Shown here piece by piece: positions 53,170-62,292 of a DNA stretch of 64,000 nt (its first letter is position 1; every line of letters begins with the position of its first letter). Made by a program: the position numbers and the translations under genes. The DNA is from Halarsenatibacter silvermanii (GTDB lineage: Bacteria > Bacillota > Halanaerobiia > Halanaerobiales > Halarsenatibacteraceae): assembly GCF_900103135.1 (NCBI RefSeq), contig NZ_FNGO01000004.1:1-64000 (forward strand), in the 5' to 3' direction. Below the pieces are notes generated by a model. That model searched no databases and was not told the origin of the DNA. It saw only the letters and a list, made by a program, of their open reading frames with translations.

Positions 53170-54345
53170 TTAATCATACAGAGGAGACATCTCCCTGAGT
53201 CTTTCGATAACTTCAGGAAGTACCTCCAGCAAATAATCAACTTCTTCCTCCGTATTGCTATAACCCAGTGTCAATCTTAATGATCCATGAGCAACTTCAT
53301 GGCTGAGACCGAGTGCCAGCAATACATGAGAAGGCTCCAAAGAACCGGATGTACAGGCTGAACCGCTAGAAGCTGCTATCCCTTCCATATCAAGATTAAG
53401 AAGTATCGATTCACCTTCGATATATCTGAAACAAAAATTAACATTGTTCGGCAGTCTGCAGCCGCTGCCGGGTTCAGGTCCGTTCAATATAACATCATCT
53501 ATATCTTCTCTTACTCTATCAATAATTTTATCACGCAAATTTTGTAATTTTTCCTGTTTTTCCGGGAGTCTTTTTAGGGCCAGTTCAGCTGCTTTTCCAA
53601 AGCCAACAATGTTGGGAACATTTTCGGTGCTGGCCCGGAGTTTATTTTCCTGGGCTCCTCCATTCATTTGAGGAACTAATTTAGTCCCTTTACTGCGATA
53701 CAATGCTCCCACGCCTTTAGGGCCGTTAATTTTATGAGCTGATAGAGATAGCAAATCCACTCCTAGCTCCTGCACATCCAGTTCCAGCTGCCCCGCAGCC
53801 TGAACTGCATCTGTATGAAAAATAATATCGCGTTTATCAGCTATTTCGGCAATTTCCTTCACTGGTTGAATTGTTCCTATTTCATTATTGGCCATCATTA
53901 TAGATATAAGCGTTGTGTCCTCGCGAATTTCTTCTTTGAGTTCTTCTAAATCTATTAAACCGTCTTCGTCAACAGAAAGATAAGTAACTTCATAATCACG
54001 ATTTTCTTCAAGATATTCACAGGTATGAAGAACAGCATGGTGCTCGATTTCAGAAGTGATTATATGCTTTCCTCTGTTCTCCCTGGCAATTGCTGCCCCT
54101 TTTACCGCTAAATTGTCTGCTTCAGTCCCGCTTCCTGTGAATATAATTTCCTCGCTTTTTTCCGCATTTATAAGGTTTTGCACCTGCTGCCGGGCCTTTT
54201 CAACAGCTCTATCAGCTTCCTGGCCTTCCTGATAGATACTCGAGGGGTTTCCGTATTTCTCCAAAAAATAAGGCTTCATAGCTTCTAAAACTTCTTCGTC
54301 GAGAGGAGAGGTGCCCGCGTGATCAAAATAGTATCTGTTTTCCAT
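53170..54345 (-). CDS. iscS: cysteine desulfurase IscS/NifS
   Basis: PLP enzyme providing persulfide sulfur. The 391-residue product has FDHAGTSPLD, SAHKINGPKGVGALY with the PLP Lys, and SSGSACTSGSLEPSHVL with the reactive Cys. The first strand reads DHAGT where DNAAT is usual. It serves IscU and MnmA encoded downstream. Confidence 0.95.
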   Translation of the reverse strand: MENRYYFDHAGTSPLDEEVLEAMKPYFLEKYGNPSSIYQEGQEADRAVEKARQQVQNLINAEKSEEIIFTGSGTEADNLAVKGAAIARENRGKHIITSEIEHHAVLHTCEYLEENRDYEVTYLSVDEDGLIDLEELKEEIREDTTLISIMMANNEIGTIQPVKEIAEIADKRDIIFHTDAVQAAGQLELDVQELGVDLLSLSAHKINGPKGVGALYRSKGTKLVPQMNGGAQENKLRASTENVPNIVGFGKAAELALKRLPEKQEKLQNLRDKIIDRVREDIDDVILNGPEPGSGCRLPNNVNFCFRYIEGESILLNLDMEGIAASSGSACTSGSLEPSHVLLALGLSHEVAHGSLRLTLGYSNTEEEVDYLLEVLPEVIERLREMSPLYD

Positions 54346-54379
54346 TGTTAATCACCTCAAATTCACGATAGGTTACAAA

Positions 54380-54815
54380 CTACTCACTTTCTTCCGAACC
54401 ATACTTAAGATTTTCCGCTTTTTGTACAAGTTCCGACAGGGTATAGGAGTCGAGAACCTCACCAACTTGCTCGCTTAAAAGCAACCATAAATCATGAGTT
54501 ACACATTCTTTTTCCTGTTCACACTTAAAGTCATCCGTTACACAGCTGACCGGTTGAATAGGGCCTTCGAGTACTCTTATTACATCTCCGGCGGTGATCT
54601 CGTCCGGATCTTCATTGAGAAGATATCCTCCATGAGCTCCTCTGACACTGGAAACTATACCGGCTTTTCTAAGGCTGGCGAATAATTGCTCAAGATATTG
54701 CTCCGATATATTCTCTCTCCGATATTTTTCTAAGAGGTATGGCTTTACCATCTTCATGAAGAGCGAGGTCGACAAGCGCCCTCAACCCGTATCTTCCTCT
54801 TGTAGATATTTTCAT
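54380..54815 (-). pseudogene. iscR: Rrf2-family regulator IscR, broken by a 2-bp repeat contraction
   Basis: Repressor of the isc operon in its family. From ATG 54815 the frame reads MKISTRGRYGLRALVDLALH and on to PLRKISERE, then hits a stop at about 54690; the second frame continues NISEQYLEQLFASLRKAG to 54380. Adding two bases to the GA tract at 54712-54719 restores one 145-residue protein. The C-terminal part keeps three cysteines (CVTDDFKCEQEKEC, spacing 6 and 5) for a 2Fe-2S cluster. A downstream ORF starting near 54775 would lack the DNA-reading helix context. It is either a recent mutation, slippage-based switching, or a sequencing error. Confidence 0.85.
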
Positions 54816-54832
54816 TTTTACACCTCTCAAAC

Positions 54833-54882
54833 TTGACCTAATTTGTCAACTTAAGTTTACCATAATTATTACTGATTGTCAA
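54833..54882 (-). promoter_or_regulatory. iscR promoter with Rrf2-type operator
   Basis: Minus strand TTGACA (54882-54877), 17-base spacer, TAAACT (54859-54854). Just downstream is TTGACAAATTAGGTCAA (54849-54833), an inverted repeat TTGAC-N7-GTCAA, abutting the palindrome AACTTAAGTT (54857-54848). The position at and after the -10 fits repression by IscR. The -35 overlaps the yigZ stop codon. Confidence 0.55.
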
Positions 54883-55535
54883 TCAATCCGCCTGAAAAAA
54901 CTATCGATGATTTCTAATTTCACTTTATCTCCCGTAATGTTTTTCAGCTCACTCCTCAAAACCTGTTCAAATTCCAGGGGCATCTCACCTTTAAGAACAA
55001 ATCCTTCCTGACAGTGGCCTCGATTTTTAATCTCTATTTCTCTTTTTTCCAGCTGATTTATAACCTCGCCTATATGATTATAGCTGCCCCGGCAGGAGAA
55101 CTGCAAATATTTCTTGACCTCAACTTTTTCCACAGTTTTTATAGACCGGCCGGCAGCCTCCCCGTAAGCCCTGATAAGACCACCTATTCCGAGCTCTGTT
55201 CCCCCAAAATATCTGGTAACTACAACTGCAGCATTTAAGAGATTTTCACCCTGAAGCCGCTGCAGAATCGGAGGACCAGCGCTGGAAGCAGGCTCACCGT
55301 CATCATCAGATACTTCCTCCAAACTCCCTTTATTAAAAACTCGAAAAGCAAAAGCATTATGAGTGGCATCAGAAAACTCAGCTTTAACGTTTTTGACAGC
55401 CCCCTCAGCTTCCTGGCGAGAAAAACAGGGGAAAGTCGTAGCTATGAATCGGCTGCCCTTCACCCTGGATTCTATTCTGTTTTTCCGGCTTATAGTTTTA
55501 TATTGATCTTCACCATCCATTCTATCCACTGTCAC
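54879..55535 (-). CDS. YigZ/IMPACT family protein
   Basis: The 218-residue product has the IMPACT N-terminal domain (DATHNAFAFRV, DDGEPASSAGPPILQ, VVTRYFGGTELGIGGLIRAY) and a C-terminal EF-G-domain-V-like part. Function in bacteria is uncertain. GTG 55535 lies nine bases behind AAGGAG; an ATG at 55520 is the alternative. It overlaps rarA by 14 bp. Confidence 0.88.
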   Translation of the reverse strand: MTVDRMDGEDQYKTISRKNRIESRVKGSRFIATTFPCFSRQEAEGAVKNVKAEFSDATHNAFAFRVFNKGSLEEVSDDDGEPASSAGPPILQRLQGENLLNAAVVVTRYFGGTELGIGGLIRAYGEAAGRSIKTVEKVEVKKYLQFSCRGSYNHIGEVINQLEKREIEIKNRGHCQEGFVLKGEMPLEFEQVLRSELKNITGDKVKLEIIDSFFRRID

Positions 55536-56859
55536 TATTTCTTTCTCCTTCGTCCTCACTCAAATAGTTCAGATATTTTTTAATCTTTTTTTCACGCCCC
55601 TGACCATCGGGGTTATAAAATTCGAGTTCTCCCTGCATATCGGGCAGATAATTTTGTTCTACGAAGTTATCTGGATAATTGTGGGGATATTTATACCCCT
55701 CTCCGTGGCCCAGATCATCCGCCCCGCTGTAATGAGTGTCGCGCAGGTGGTCAGGGACCGGTCCGGGATCATTTTTTCTAATATACTCCAGGGCATTATC
55801 GACAGCCTTTATGGTGGAATTGGACTTAGGAGCAGTTGTCAGATATAAAACAGCCTCCGCCAGAGGCAATCTTGCCTCCGGCATACCCACATACTCGACC
55901 GCTCTGGCAGCTGAAATGGCGATATTCAAAGCGCGGGGATCAGCCAGACCAATATCCTCAGCAGCATGAACTATAATCCGCCTGGCTATGAACATGGGAT
56001 CCTCTCCTGCCTCTATCATTCTTGCCAGCCAGAACATAGCTGCATCAGGGTCCGAACCTCTGATACTTTTAATAAAGGCAGAAACTATATCATAATGTTT
56101 ATCTCCGCTTTTATCATACTGTTTCCTTTTTTCCTGAAGACACTCTTCAAGTATCTCGATGTCTATTTTGATAGCACCTGAATCATCGGGCTTTGTTGAT
56201 AAAACCGCAATCTCCAGCGAGTTTAAAGCCGTCCTGGCATCTCCCCGGGAAGCTTCGGCCAAAAATTTCAATTCTTCTTCCCCTATTTTCACGTCCTTAT
56301 CCCCCAGTCCTCTTTGCTCATCATTTAATGCCTGCAGAACTATTTTTTTTATATCTTCACTGCTCAGCTCATGCAGTTTAAAGACTCTTGCTCGAGAAAG
56401 CAGGGGAGAGTTAACTTCAAAATAAGGATTTTCTGTGGTTGCTCCAACCAAAATAATATACCCCTCTTCTACAGAAGGAAGAAGGGCATCCTGTTGAGCT
56501 TTATTAAATCTGTGAATTTCGTCTATAAATAATATAGTATTTTGCTGATGCATCTGAAGATTATCTTTTCCTGCCGCTATGATCTTTCTGAGCTGCTTGA
56601 CCCCGGAAGTAACGGCATTTACCTTTTTGAACTCTGAATCGGTGTTTTCAGCTATCACTCTCGCCAGACTGGTCTTGCCGCTGCCCGGAGGACCGTAAAG
56701 TATCATCGACTGAAGTCGATTGGAATCTATCATTCTTCTCAAAAGCTTACCTTCAGAGGTTAGATGATGCTGGCCATATAATTCATCGAAACATTCCGGT
56801 CGCATTCTGAAGGCAAGAGGTTTTTGATCGCTGTGATCTACGCTGGCGAAGAGATTCAT
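55522..56859 (-). CDS. rarA: replication-associated recombination protein RarA (MgsA)
   Basis: AAA+ ATPase acting at blocked replication forks. The 445-residue product has YGPPGSGKTSLARVIA, FIDEIHRFNKAQQDALLP, VGATTENPYFEVN and the C-terminal MgsA domain (RGSDPDAAMFWLARMIEAGEDP). A 322-bp mobile element lies upstream and may supply its promoter. Confidence 0.94.
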   Translation of the reverse strand: MNLFASVDHSDQKPLAFRMRPECFDELYGQHHLTSEGKLLRRMIDSNRLQSMILYGPPGSGKTSLARVIAENTDSEFKKVNAVTSGVKQLRKIIAAGKDNLQMHQQNTILFIDEIHRFNKAQQDALLPSVEEGYIILVGATTENPYFEVNSPLLSRARVFKLHELSSEDIKKIVLQALNDEQRGLGDKDVKIGEEELKFLAEASRGDARTALNSLEIAVLSTKPDDSGAIKIDIEILEECLQEKRKQYDKSGDKHYDIVSAFIKSIRGSDPDAAMFWLARMIEAGEDPMFIARRIIVHAAEDIGLADPRALNIAISAARAVEYVGMPEARLPLAEAVLYLTTAPKSNSTIKAVDNALEYIRKNDPGPVPDHLRDTHYSGADDLGHGEGYKYPHNYPDNFVEQNYLPDMQGELEFYNPDGQGREKKIKKYLNYLSEDEGERNSDSG

Positions 56860-56890
56860 CTTTACAATCCTCCGATCTGTTTATCTTTTA

Positions 56891-57212
56891 GGATCTTCTT
56901 GTCTTCAGTTGGCTAAAAGGTGTGTAAAAACCTCATTTAGTTGTGCTGTAAGATATAAAGCTGCGTTCACAATGAAATTTTTCCCCGGCATAAGTTTAGT
57001 TTTCGGCCAAAAAATTGCGCTTCCTTCGCAAAAGCTCATCCCTGAGCTCCCGCTCAGCCCGGCACCTCCTGAGCCGGGGACACTATTTTTTGGCCATGGA
57101 CTTAACCTGAATCTCGAAAAATTTCGAGTATCACTTTGCTTTATATCTTCCAGCCATTATTGTCATGACAGTGATCTTATACTATATCTATCAACTGATA
57201 ACAAGAAGATCC
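56891..57212. mobile_element. 322-bp MITE, copy A (full-length form)
   Basis: The ends are 21-bp inverted repeats with 19 matches (left 56891-56911, right 57192-57212; core GGATCTTCTTGT...TCAGTTG). The flanks are a perfect 8-bp duplication ATCTTTTA at 56883-56890 and 57213-57220. Inside, further collinear complementary blocks (56946-56961 with 57138-57153; 56974-56983 with 57116-57125; 57005-57015 with 57085-57095) make it a long imperfect palindrome. No transposase-like frame is present. The right end carries TTGTTA-17-TATAAG (57204-57176, minus strand) directed toward rarA. Confidence 0.92.
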
Positions 57213-57240
57213 ATCTTTTAATTGCAGATATAGGCAAATA

Positions 57241-59043
57241 TTACTTATCATCAACTTTGAGGTTCAGCTCTTCAAGCTGTTTGCCAGTAACCTCACCCGG
57301 TGCTCCCGTCAGGGGAGAGCTGGCATTTTGAGTCTTGGGAAAAGCTATCACATCACGAATTGAGTCACTCCCTGTCAATAACATTACAATCCTATCCAGT
57401 CCAAATGCTATACCTCCGTGAGGTGGGGCGCCGTGTTCTAATGCCTCTATCATAAAACCAAACTTTTCTTCAACTTCTTCTGGAGAAAATCCTAACAGCT
57501 CAAAAACCTCTTTCTGCAGATCAGCATCGCTGATTCTGACACTGCCCCCGCCTACCTCCTCGCCGTTTATAACCATATCATATGCCTGAGATCTGACATC
57601 AAGAGGATTTTCCGAAATCATCTCCTCATCTTCTGGAAGGGGAGCGGCAAAAGGATGATGCTCGGATTCAATTCTATCCTCTTTTTTATTATAGCCGAAG
57701 AGCGGAAAGTCCACCACCCAGAGAAAATCGTATTCATTCTCAGGTATAAGACTATAATCTTCGGCAAGTTTTAATCTCAAATCACCCAGACATTTAAGGG
57801 TTAAATCGATTTCTCCGGCTATAACAAAAATCATATCTCCTTTTTCAGCTGATAACTTATTCTTGAGAGATTTTAGCTCTTCAGAGGAGATAAATTTAGC
57901 CACTGGAGATGCAATTTCCGTCTCCTTGACAGCAAAATTAATCAAGCCAGCTGCTCCCAGCTCTTTCACGAAATCCTCGTATTTATCTATCTGACTTCTG
58001 CTCATATCAGCTCCGTCAGCAAGCTTAATGCCTCTGACGGTACCGCCCTCAGCTATAGTATCGCTGAAGAGATTAAAATCACTATCAGAAAATATATCTG
58101 AAAGATCCTCAATCTCGAGATCAAACCTGGTATCAGGGCTGTCGCTTCCGTATCTTTCCATCGCCTCCTGATAGCTGATGACATCAAATTTCTCGGGTAT
58201 TTCAATATCCGCAACAGCAAATATCTCCCCCATCAAATTTTCCATTTCGGACATAAAGCTTTCAACATCTATAAATGAAGTCTCTATATCAATCTGCATG
58301 AATTCAGGCTGACGATTTGCACGCAGGTCTTCATCGCGAAAACATTTGGCAATCTGAAAATACTGTTCAACTCCTCCAGCCATCAGCAGCTGCTTAAAAA
58401 GCTGGGGAGATTGAGGAAGAGCGTAAAAATTCCCTCGATGCAATCTGCTGGGGACAAGATAATCGCGGGCACCCTCGGGAGTACTTTTGGTCAGTATGGG
58501 TGTCTCTATTTCCCAGTAACCTGAGGTCGAAAGAAAATTTCTGGTAGCCTGCATAACCTGATGCTTTTTTTTCATAATCTCCAGCATCCGGGGGCGGCGA
58601 AGGTCAAGATATCTATGCTCAAGACGCACTCTCTCTGTGGCCCGGGTTTTATCCTCAACTTCAAAGGGAGGTGTTTGAGAATGGGATATCAGCTCAAGCC
58701 TGTCTGCCTCAAGTTCAACTTTTCCGGTGGTTATTTCGGGATTTATATTTTCTTCGGGCCTGCTGCTGATAATACCCGTCACAGAGATTACGTCTTCACT
58801 CCCCAGATTTTCAGCCTTTGCAAAAAGTTCTTTATCGACGGATTGATCAAATACCACCTGAATAACGCCCGAACGATCTCTCAGATCGATAAATAAAAGA
58901 GAGCCATGATCTCTTAATCTCTGCACCCAGCCATTAACTGTGATCTCTTCTCCGGTCAGACCGGTACCTATCTCTTCGCATCTATGGGTTCGTCTTTTAT
59001 ATTCTTCTTCAACGTTTATATTTTCAGCTTCCCTGCTCTGCAT
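57241..59043 (-). CDS. aspS: aspartyl-tRNA synthetase (bacterial type)
   Basis: Class II synthetase. The 600-residue product has the OB anticodon domain, RYLDLRRPRM, FRDEDLRANRQPEFMQID (motif 2), the bacterial GAD insert and GGIAFGLDRIVMLLTG (motif 3). Whether it also charges tRNA-Asn cannot be judged from this window. Pairs with hisS as in many Firmicutes. Ribosome site GAGGTG. Confidence 0.96.
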   Translation of the reverse strand: MQSREAENINVEEEYKRRTHRCEEIGTGLTGEEITVNGWVQRLRDHGSLLFIDLRDRSGVIQVVFDQSVDKELFAKAENLGSEDVISVTGIISSRPEENINPEITTGKVELEADRLELISHSQTPPFEVEDKTRATERVRLEHRYLDLRRPRMLEIMKKKHQVMQATRNFLSTSGYWEIETPILTKSTPEGARDYLVPSRLHRGNFYALPQSPQLFKQLLMAGGVEQYFQIAKCFRDEDLRANRQPEFMQIDIETSFIDVESFMSEMENLMGEIFAVADIEIPEKFDVISYQEAMERYGSDSPDTRFDLEIEDLSDIFSDSDFNLFSDTIAEGGTVRGIKLADGADMSRSQIDKYEDFVKELGAAGLINFAVKETEIASPVAKFISSEELKSLKNKLSAEKGDMIFVIAGEIDLTLKCLGDLRLKLAEDYSLIPENEYDFLWVVDFPLFGYNKKEDRIESEHHPFAAPLPEDEEMISENPLDVRSQAYDMVINGEEVGGGSVRISDADLQKEVFELLGFSPEEVEEKFGFMIEALEHGAPPHGGIAFGLDRIVMLLTGSDSIRDVIAFPKTQNASSPLTGAPGEVTGKQLEELNLKVDDK

Positions 59044-59073
59044 TTATTTCATTTCACCTCTTATCAATGATGT

Positions 59074-60327
59074 TTACTGAATTTTATCGGCCAGGACATC
59101 GACAATTTTATCCTGTGCTATCATCTTTTCCTCGCCGGTATTCATATCTCTGAGAGTTAGAGAATCCTTCTGTATCTCATCTTCTCCGACTATAATGCTG
59201 TAATCGCTGTTTTTTCTGTCAGCATCCTTCATCTGACTGCCCACGCTGCGATCTCCATAATCTGTGTCGGCTGAAAATCCCGCCCTGCGGAGTTTGCGCA
59301 GCAGACTCAATGATAATTTTTCAGCCCGGGCACCGATCTTGATCACATAAACATCCAGATCGGATTTTATATCTTCGTCTCTCTGCTCTTCCAGAACCAG
59401 CAGAAGACGTTCCAATCCCAGCGCCCAGCCTGATCCGGGAACATCCCGATCTCCAATTTCTTCGACCAGCCCGTTATATCTGCCCCCGGAAAAAATTGCA
59501 TTTTGAGCTCCTAGATCGTGTGATTTTACCTCAAAGACTGTATTTGTATAATAATCAAGTCCCCTCACCAGATGGGGCTCTATATGAAAATCAATTTTAA
59601 GCTGCTCTAAACCTTCTTTTACCTGAGCAAAATGATCGTGACACTGGCTGCATATGTAATCCAGTATTTCCGGAGCATTCCCGGTCGTCTCCGCGCACTC
59701 ATCGCAATCCAGAATCCTCAAAGGATTTCTCGTCAGCCGGCGTCTGCAGTCGGAGCACAGTTCCTCCTCATGCTCGGAAAAATGTTCCTGGAGATCTGCA
59801 ACGTAATCGGGACGGCATTCAGGACAGCCGATACTGTTTAGCTCAACGAAGAAATCTTTCAGTCCCAGCTTTTCCAGATAATCGATGCCCATGGCCATCA
59901 ATTCCACATCTATATCCGGGTCATTGCTGCCCAGAACTTCAACTCCGAACTGATGAAACTGTCTGTAACGACCGGATTGAGGCCTTTCATATCTGAACAT
60001 GGGACCGATGTAGTAATATTTGGTGGGCTGAGCCCTGCCGTATATCTTATTTTCCAGAAAAGAACGAACCACCGAGGCAGTCATTTCCGGCCTGAGCGTT
60101 ATACTGCGGCCGCCCCTATCTTCAAAAGTATACATCTCTTTTTCAACGATATCGGTAGCTTCCCCGATGCCCCGGTTAAAAAGCTCGGTATATTCAAAGA
60201 CAGGTGTTCTTATCTCCTGGTAATTATAATTTTCACTGATTTCATGGGCCTTGTTTTCCAAAAATTGCCAATCAAAAGAATCGGGGGGCAGAATATCCTG
60301 AGTCCCCCTGGGTGAATTTATTTTCAT
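59074..60327 (-). CDS. hisS: histidyl-tRNA synthetase
   Basis: Class II synthetase. The 417-residue product has RGTQDILPPDS, motif 2 MFRYERPQSGRYRQFHQFG, the His-specific LVRGLDYYTNTVFE and the C-terminal anticodon domain. The central insert contains several CxxC pairs (residues about 167-235), suggesting a zinc knuckle. Confidence 0.96.
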   Translation of the reverse strand: MKINSPRGTQDILPPDSFDWQFLENKAHEISENYNYQEIRTPVFEYTELFNRGIGEATDIVEKEMYTFEDRGGRSITLRPEMTASVVRSFLENKIYGRAQPTKYYYIGPMFRYERPQSGRYRQFHQFGVEVLGSNDPDIDVELMAMGIDYLEKLGLKDFFVELNSIGCPECRPDYVADLQEHFSEHEEELCSDCRRRLTRNPLRILDCDECAETTGNAPEILDYICSQCHDHFAQVKEGLEQLKIDFHIEPHLVRGLDYYTNTVFEVKSHDLGAQNAIFSGGRYNGLVEEIGDRDVPGSGWALGLERLLLVLEEQRDEDIKSDLDVYVIKIGARAEKLSLSLLRKLRRAGFSADTDYGDRSVGSQMKDADRKNSDYSIIVGEDEIQKDSLTLRDMNTGEEKMIAQDKIVDVLADKIQ

Positions 60328-60347
60328 TTTTTACCACCTTTTTTTAC

Positions 60348-61553
60348 CTATTCAACCTGTTCATCTTCTCCTGGACTGACTTCAATTTCATCCGGATCTA
60401 CCTCTTCCATCTCTTCCTCGTCCATAGCTTCCTGTTCAGGCCTGATCTCCTGCCTCTCCTCCTGCAGCTCTACAAATTCATCCATTTCCTCCTGAGCCAG
60501 CTCACTTTCTTCCAATCTGGTAAAGGAATTGCTCAGCCGATAGCGGGCCATGAGATTGCGACCGGCCAGCTCCGATGCTTTCTCGTATTTCTCCAGGGCC
60601 AGTTCCTCTTCATCGTTTTCAGCATAAATCTCGCCAAACTCATAATATATTTCCCATTCCTCCGGATGCACATCGGTAGCACTCTCCAGAACTGAATAAG
60701 CTTCTTCAGCTTCTCCCAGCTCCTGATAGGAACGAGCATAATATATATCGACAGCAGGATCTCTACTCATCTCTCTCGCTTCGGAAAATTCTTCTGCTGC
60801 AGCAGCAAATTCTTCATTATCAAAAAGATCCATGGCTCGCATTACCGGATCTTTGATTTCTATCTCAGCTTCCTCTCTCGCTTCCATCAACCATTGATCC
60901 AGCATGTCATCTTCTCTTTCAGACAGCAGATCCTCGCGTATCTCCTCTTTCAGCTCTTCCTGGTCTTCATCGGCTTCATCCTCGCCATTTCCATATTCTT
61001 CCTGATAAGCCTCTTCAACCTCAGCTTCAGTCACCTCTGCTCCAGCCTGAATATGATCCATCGCTCCCTCCATCTTCTTCTGCTGTTCGAGAGAGCGTCT
61101 GATGTTTTCCTGCAGCTGTGAAATCGACATATCCTGCTGGGCCAGCATCTGTTCCAGCTCTTCCATCTCCATATTGTTCTGAGTCAGAATATTATCGATA
61201 ACCTCATCGATCTCCTCCGGACTTACCTCTGTATCAGTTTCTAGCTCCTCTGCTTTTTGCATCAACAACCTCTCATCGATCAACGAACTCAAAATACCGT
61301 GTTGAAAAGATAGATTTTGAGCTCTGGTGAAATCAGCAGTCTGTTGGGCGTAATTTTGCTGCATCTCGTTCAACCGATGTCGGCTGATCTCTTCTCCTTC
61401 AACCTCAGCCACTATATTCATGGCTTCCTGGTCTGCCGGGCTCTGATCAGAGCCAGAAAATGCGCCATAACCCATAAATCCTCCACCGACAGCAAAAGAG
61501 ACCACGACAATATAAACTATATACCTGCTGTAATTTCTCAATTTATCAAACAT
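60348..61553 (-). CDS. membrane-anchored SurA_N-like chaperone with TPR repeats
   Basis: A 401-residue very acidic protein: N-terminal membrane helix (13-32), a SurA/PpiD N-domain-like helical region (45-230; AEVEGEEISRHRLNEMQQNYAQQ, SSLIDERLLMQKAEEL), no recognisable PPIase domain, then about three TPR units (240-350) and a Glu-rich tail. It resembles PpiD/PrsA chaperones with the catalytic domain replaced by TPRs. A role in folding exported proteins is inferred. It is the first gene of the unit leading to hisS and aspS. Confidence 0.7.
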   Translation of the reverse strand: MFDKLRNYSRYIVYIVVVSFAVGGGFMGYGAFSGSDQSPADQEAMNIVAEVEGEEISRHRLNEMQQNYAQQTADFTRAQNLSFQHGILSSLIDERLLMQKAEELETDTEVSPEEIDEVIDNILTQNNMEMEELEQMLAQQDMSISQLQENIRRSLEQQKKMEGAMDHIQAGAEVTEAEVEEAYQEEYGNGEDEADEDQEELKEEIREDLLSEREDDMLDQWLMEAREEAEIEIKDPVMRAMDLFDNEEFAAAAEEFSEAREMSRDPAVDIYYARSYQELGEAEEAYSVLESATDVHPEEWEIYYEFGEIYAENDEEELALEKYEKASELAGRNLMARYRLSNSFTRLEESELAQEEMDEFVELQEERQEIRPEQEAMDEEEMEEVDPDEIEVSPGEDEQVE

Positions 61554-61603
61554 AAAATTAAAACACTCCCTTTTTCTTTATACTGCTTCGGATAAAGTTC
61601 TTC

Positions 61604-61632
61604 ACTATAATTTTAACTCAGGAGCCGATCAA
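61604..61632 (-). promoter_or_regulatory. sigma-A-type promoter for the SurA_N/TPR-hisS-aspS unit
   Basis: Minus strand TTGATC (61632-61627), 17-base spacer, TATAGT (61609-61604), ending about 50 bp before the gene start; it begins three bases past the MBL gene stop. Confidence 0.55.
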
Positions 61633-61634
61633 TG

Positions 61635-62264
61635 TCAATATATCTGATGATATACGTAATCATAAAAATCTTTTAACGTGGTTTCAGGACCATGACCGGG
61701 AAAGACCCTGGTGTTCAATGGAAATAATTTTTTTATCCTTTCCAGAGACTCTTTAAGTTCACTGCTGTCCCCGGCAGGCAGATCGGTTCTGCCTATTCCT
61801 CCTCGAAAAATAACATCGCCGGAAAAAAGAACTTCTTCTCCGGGTTCAAATAAAACTATGCTGCCGGGGCTATGCCCGGGAGTGTGATAAATTTCAAATT
61901 TGCAGTCTCCAGCCTCGATATTTTCACCTTCGCTTAAAAGTCGATCAGCCGGAGGACTGATTACCTTTTTATTGATCAGATGAGATGAATTTTTTTCGGG
62001 ATCGGTCAGGGCAGAAGCTGCCTCTTTATGAGCAGCTATCTCCAGATCCAGCTCATCCTTTAAGACCGCATTGGCTCCTATATGATCGAAATGACCATGG
62101 GTATTGACTATATATTTGTAATCATACTCCCGCTCTGTGATTTTTTCCATAATTCTTTTAGCTGAATCTTCAGAGCCAGGATCAATTATCAAGCCCTGAT
62201 TATCGCAGTCCACTATATAACAATTTGTCGCATTTCGACCCAGCTGCAGCTTTTCTATATGCAA
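61635..62264 (-). CDS. metallo-beta-lactamase-fold hydrolase (glyoxalase II-like)
   Basis: The 209-residue product has THGHFDHIG (HxHxDH), HTPGHSPGS, FSGDVIFRGGIGRTDL and FPGHGPET, all metal ligands of a binuclear MBL enzyme. It lacks the C-terminal extension of true glyoxalase II; this short form is common beside dtd and relA in Firmicutes. Substrate unknown. Confidence 0.9.
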   Translation of the reverse strand: MHIEKLQLGRNATNCYIVDCDNQGLIIDPGSEDSAKRIMEKITEREYDYKYIVNTHGHFDHIGANAVLKDELDLEIAAHKEAASALTDPEKNSSHLINKKVISPPADRLLSEGENIEAGDCKFEIYHTPGHSPGSIVLFEPGEEVLFSGDVIFRGGIGRTDLPAGDSSELKESLERIKKLFPLNTRVFPGHGPETTLKDFYDYVYHQIY

Positions 62265-62292
62265 GTTAAATCTACCTCCATATTTACAGAGA

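Noticed and set aside
57241-60347. T-box leaders in front of aspS or hisS
   Set aside because: Gaps are about 20-30 bp, far too short for a T-box; none of the tRNA synthetase genes in the window shows a specifier-loop leader.
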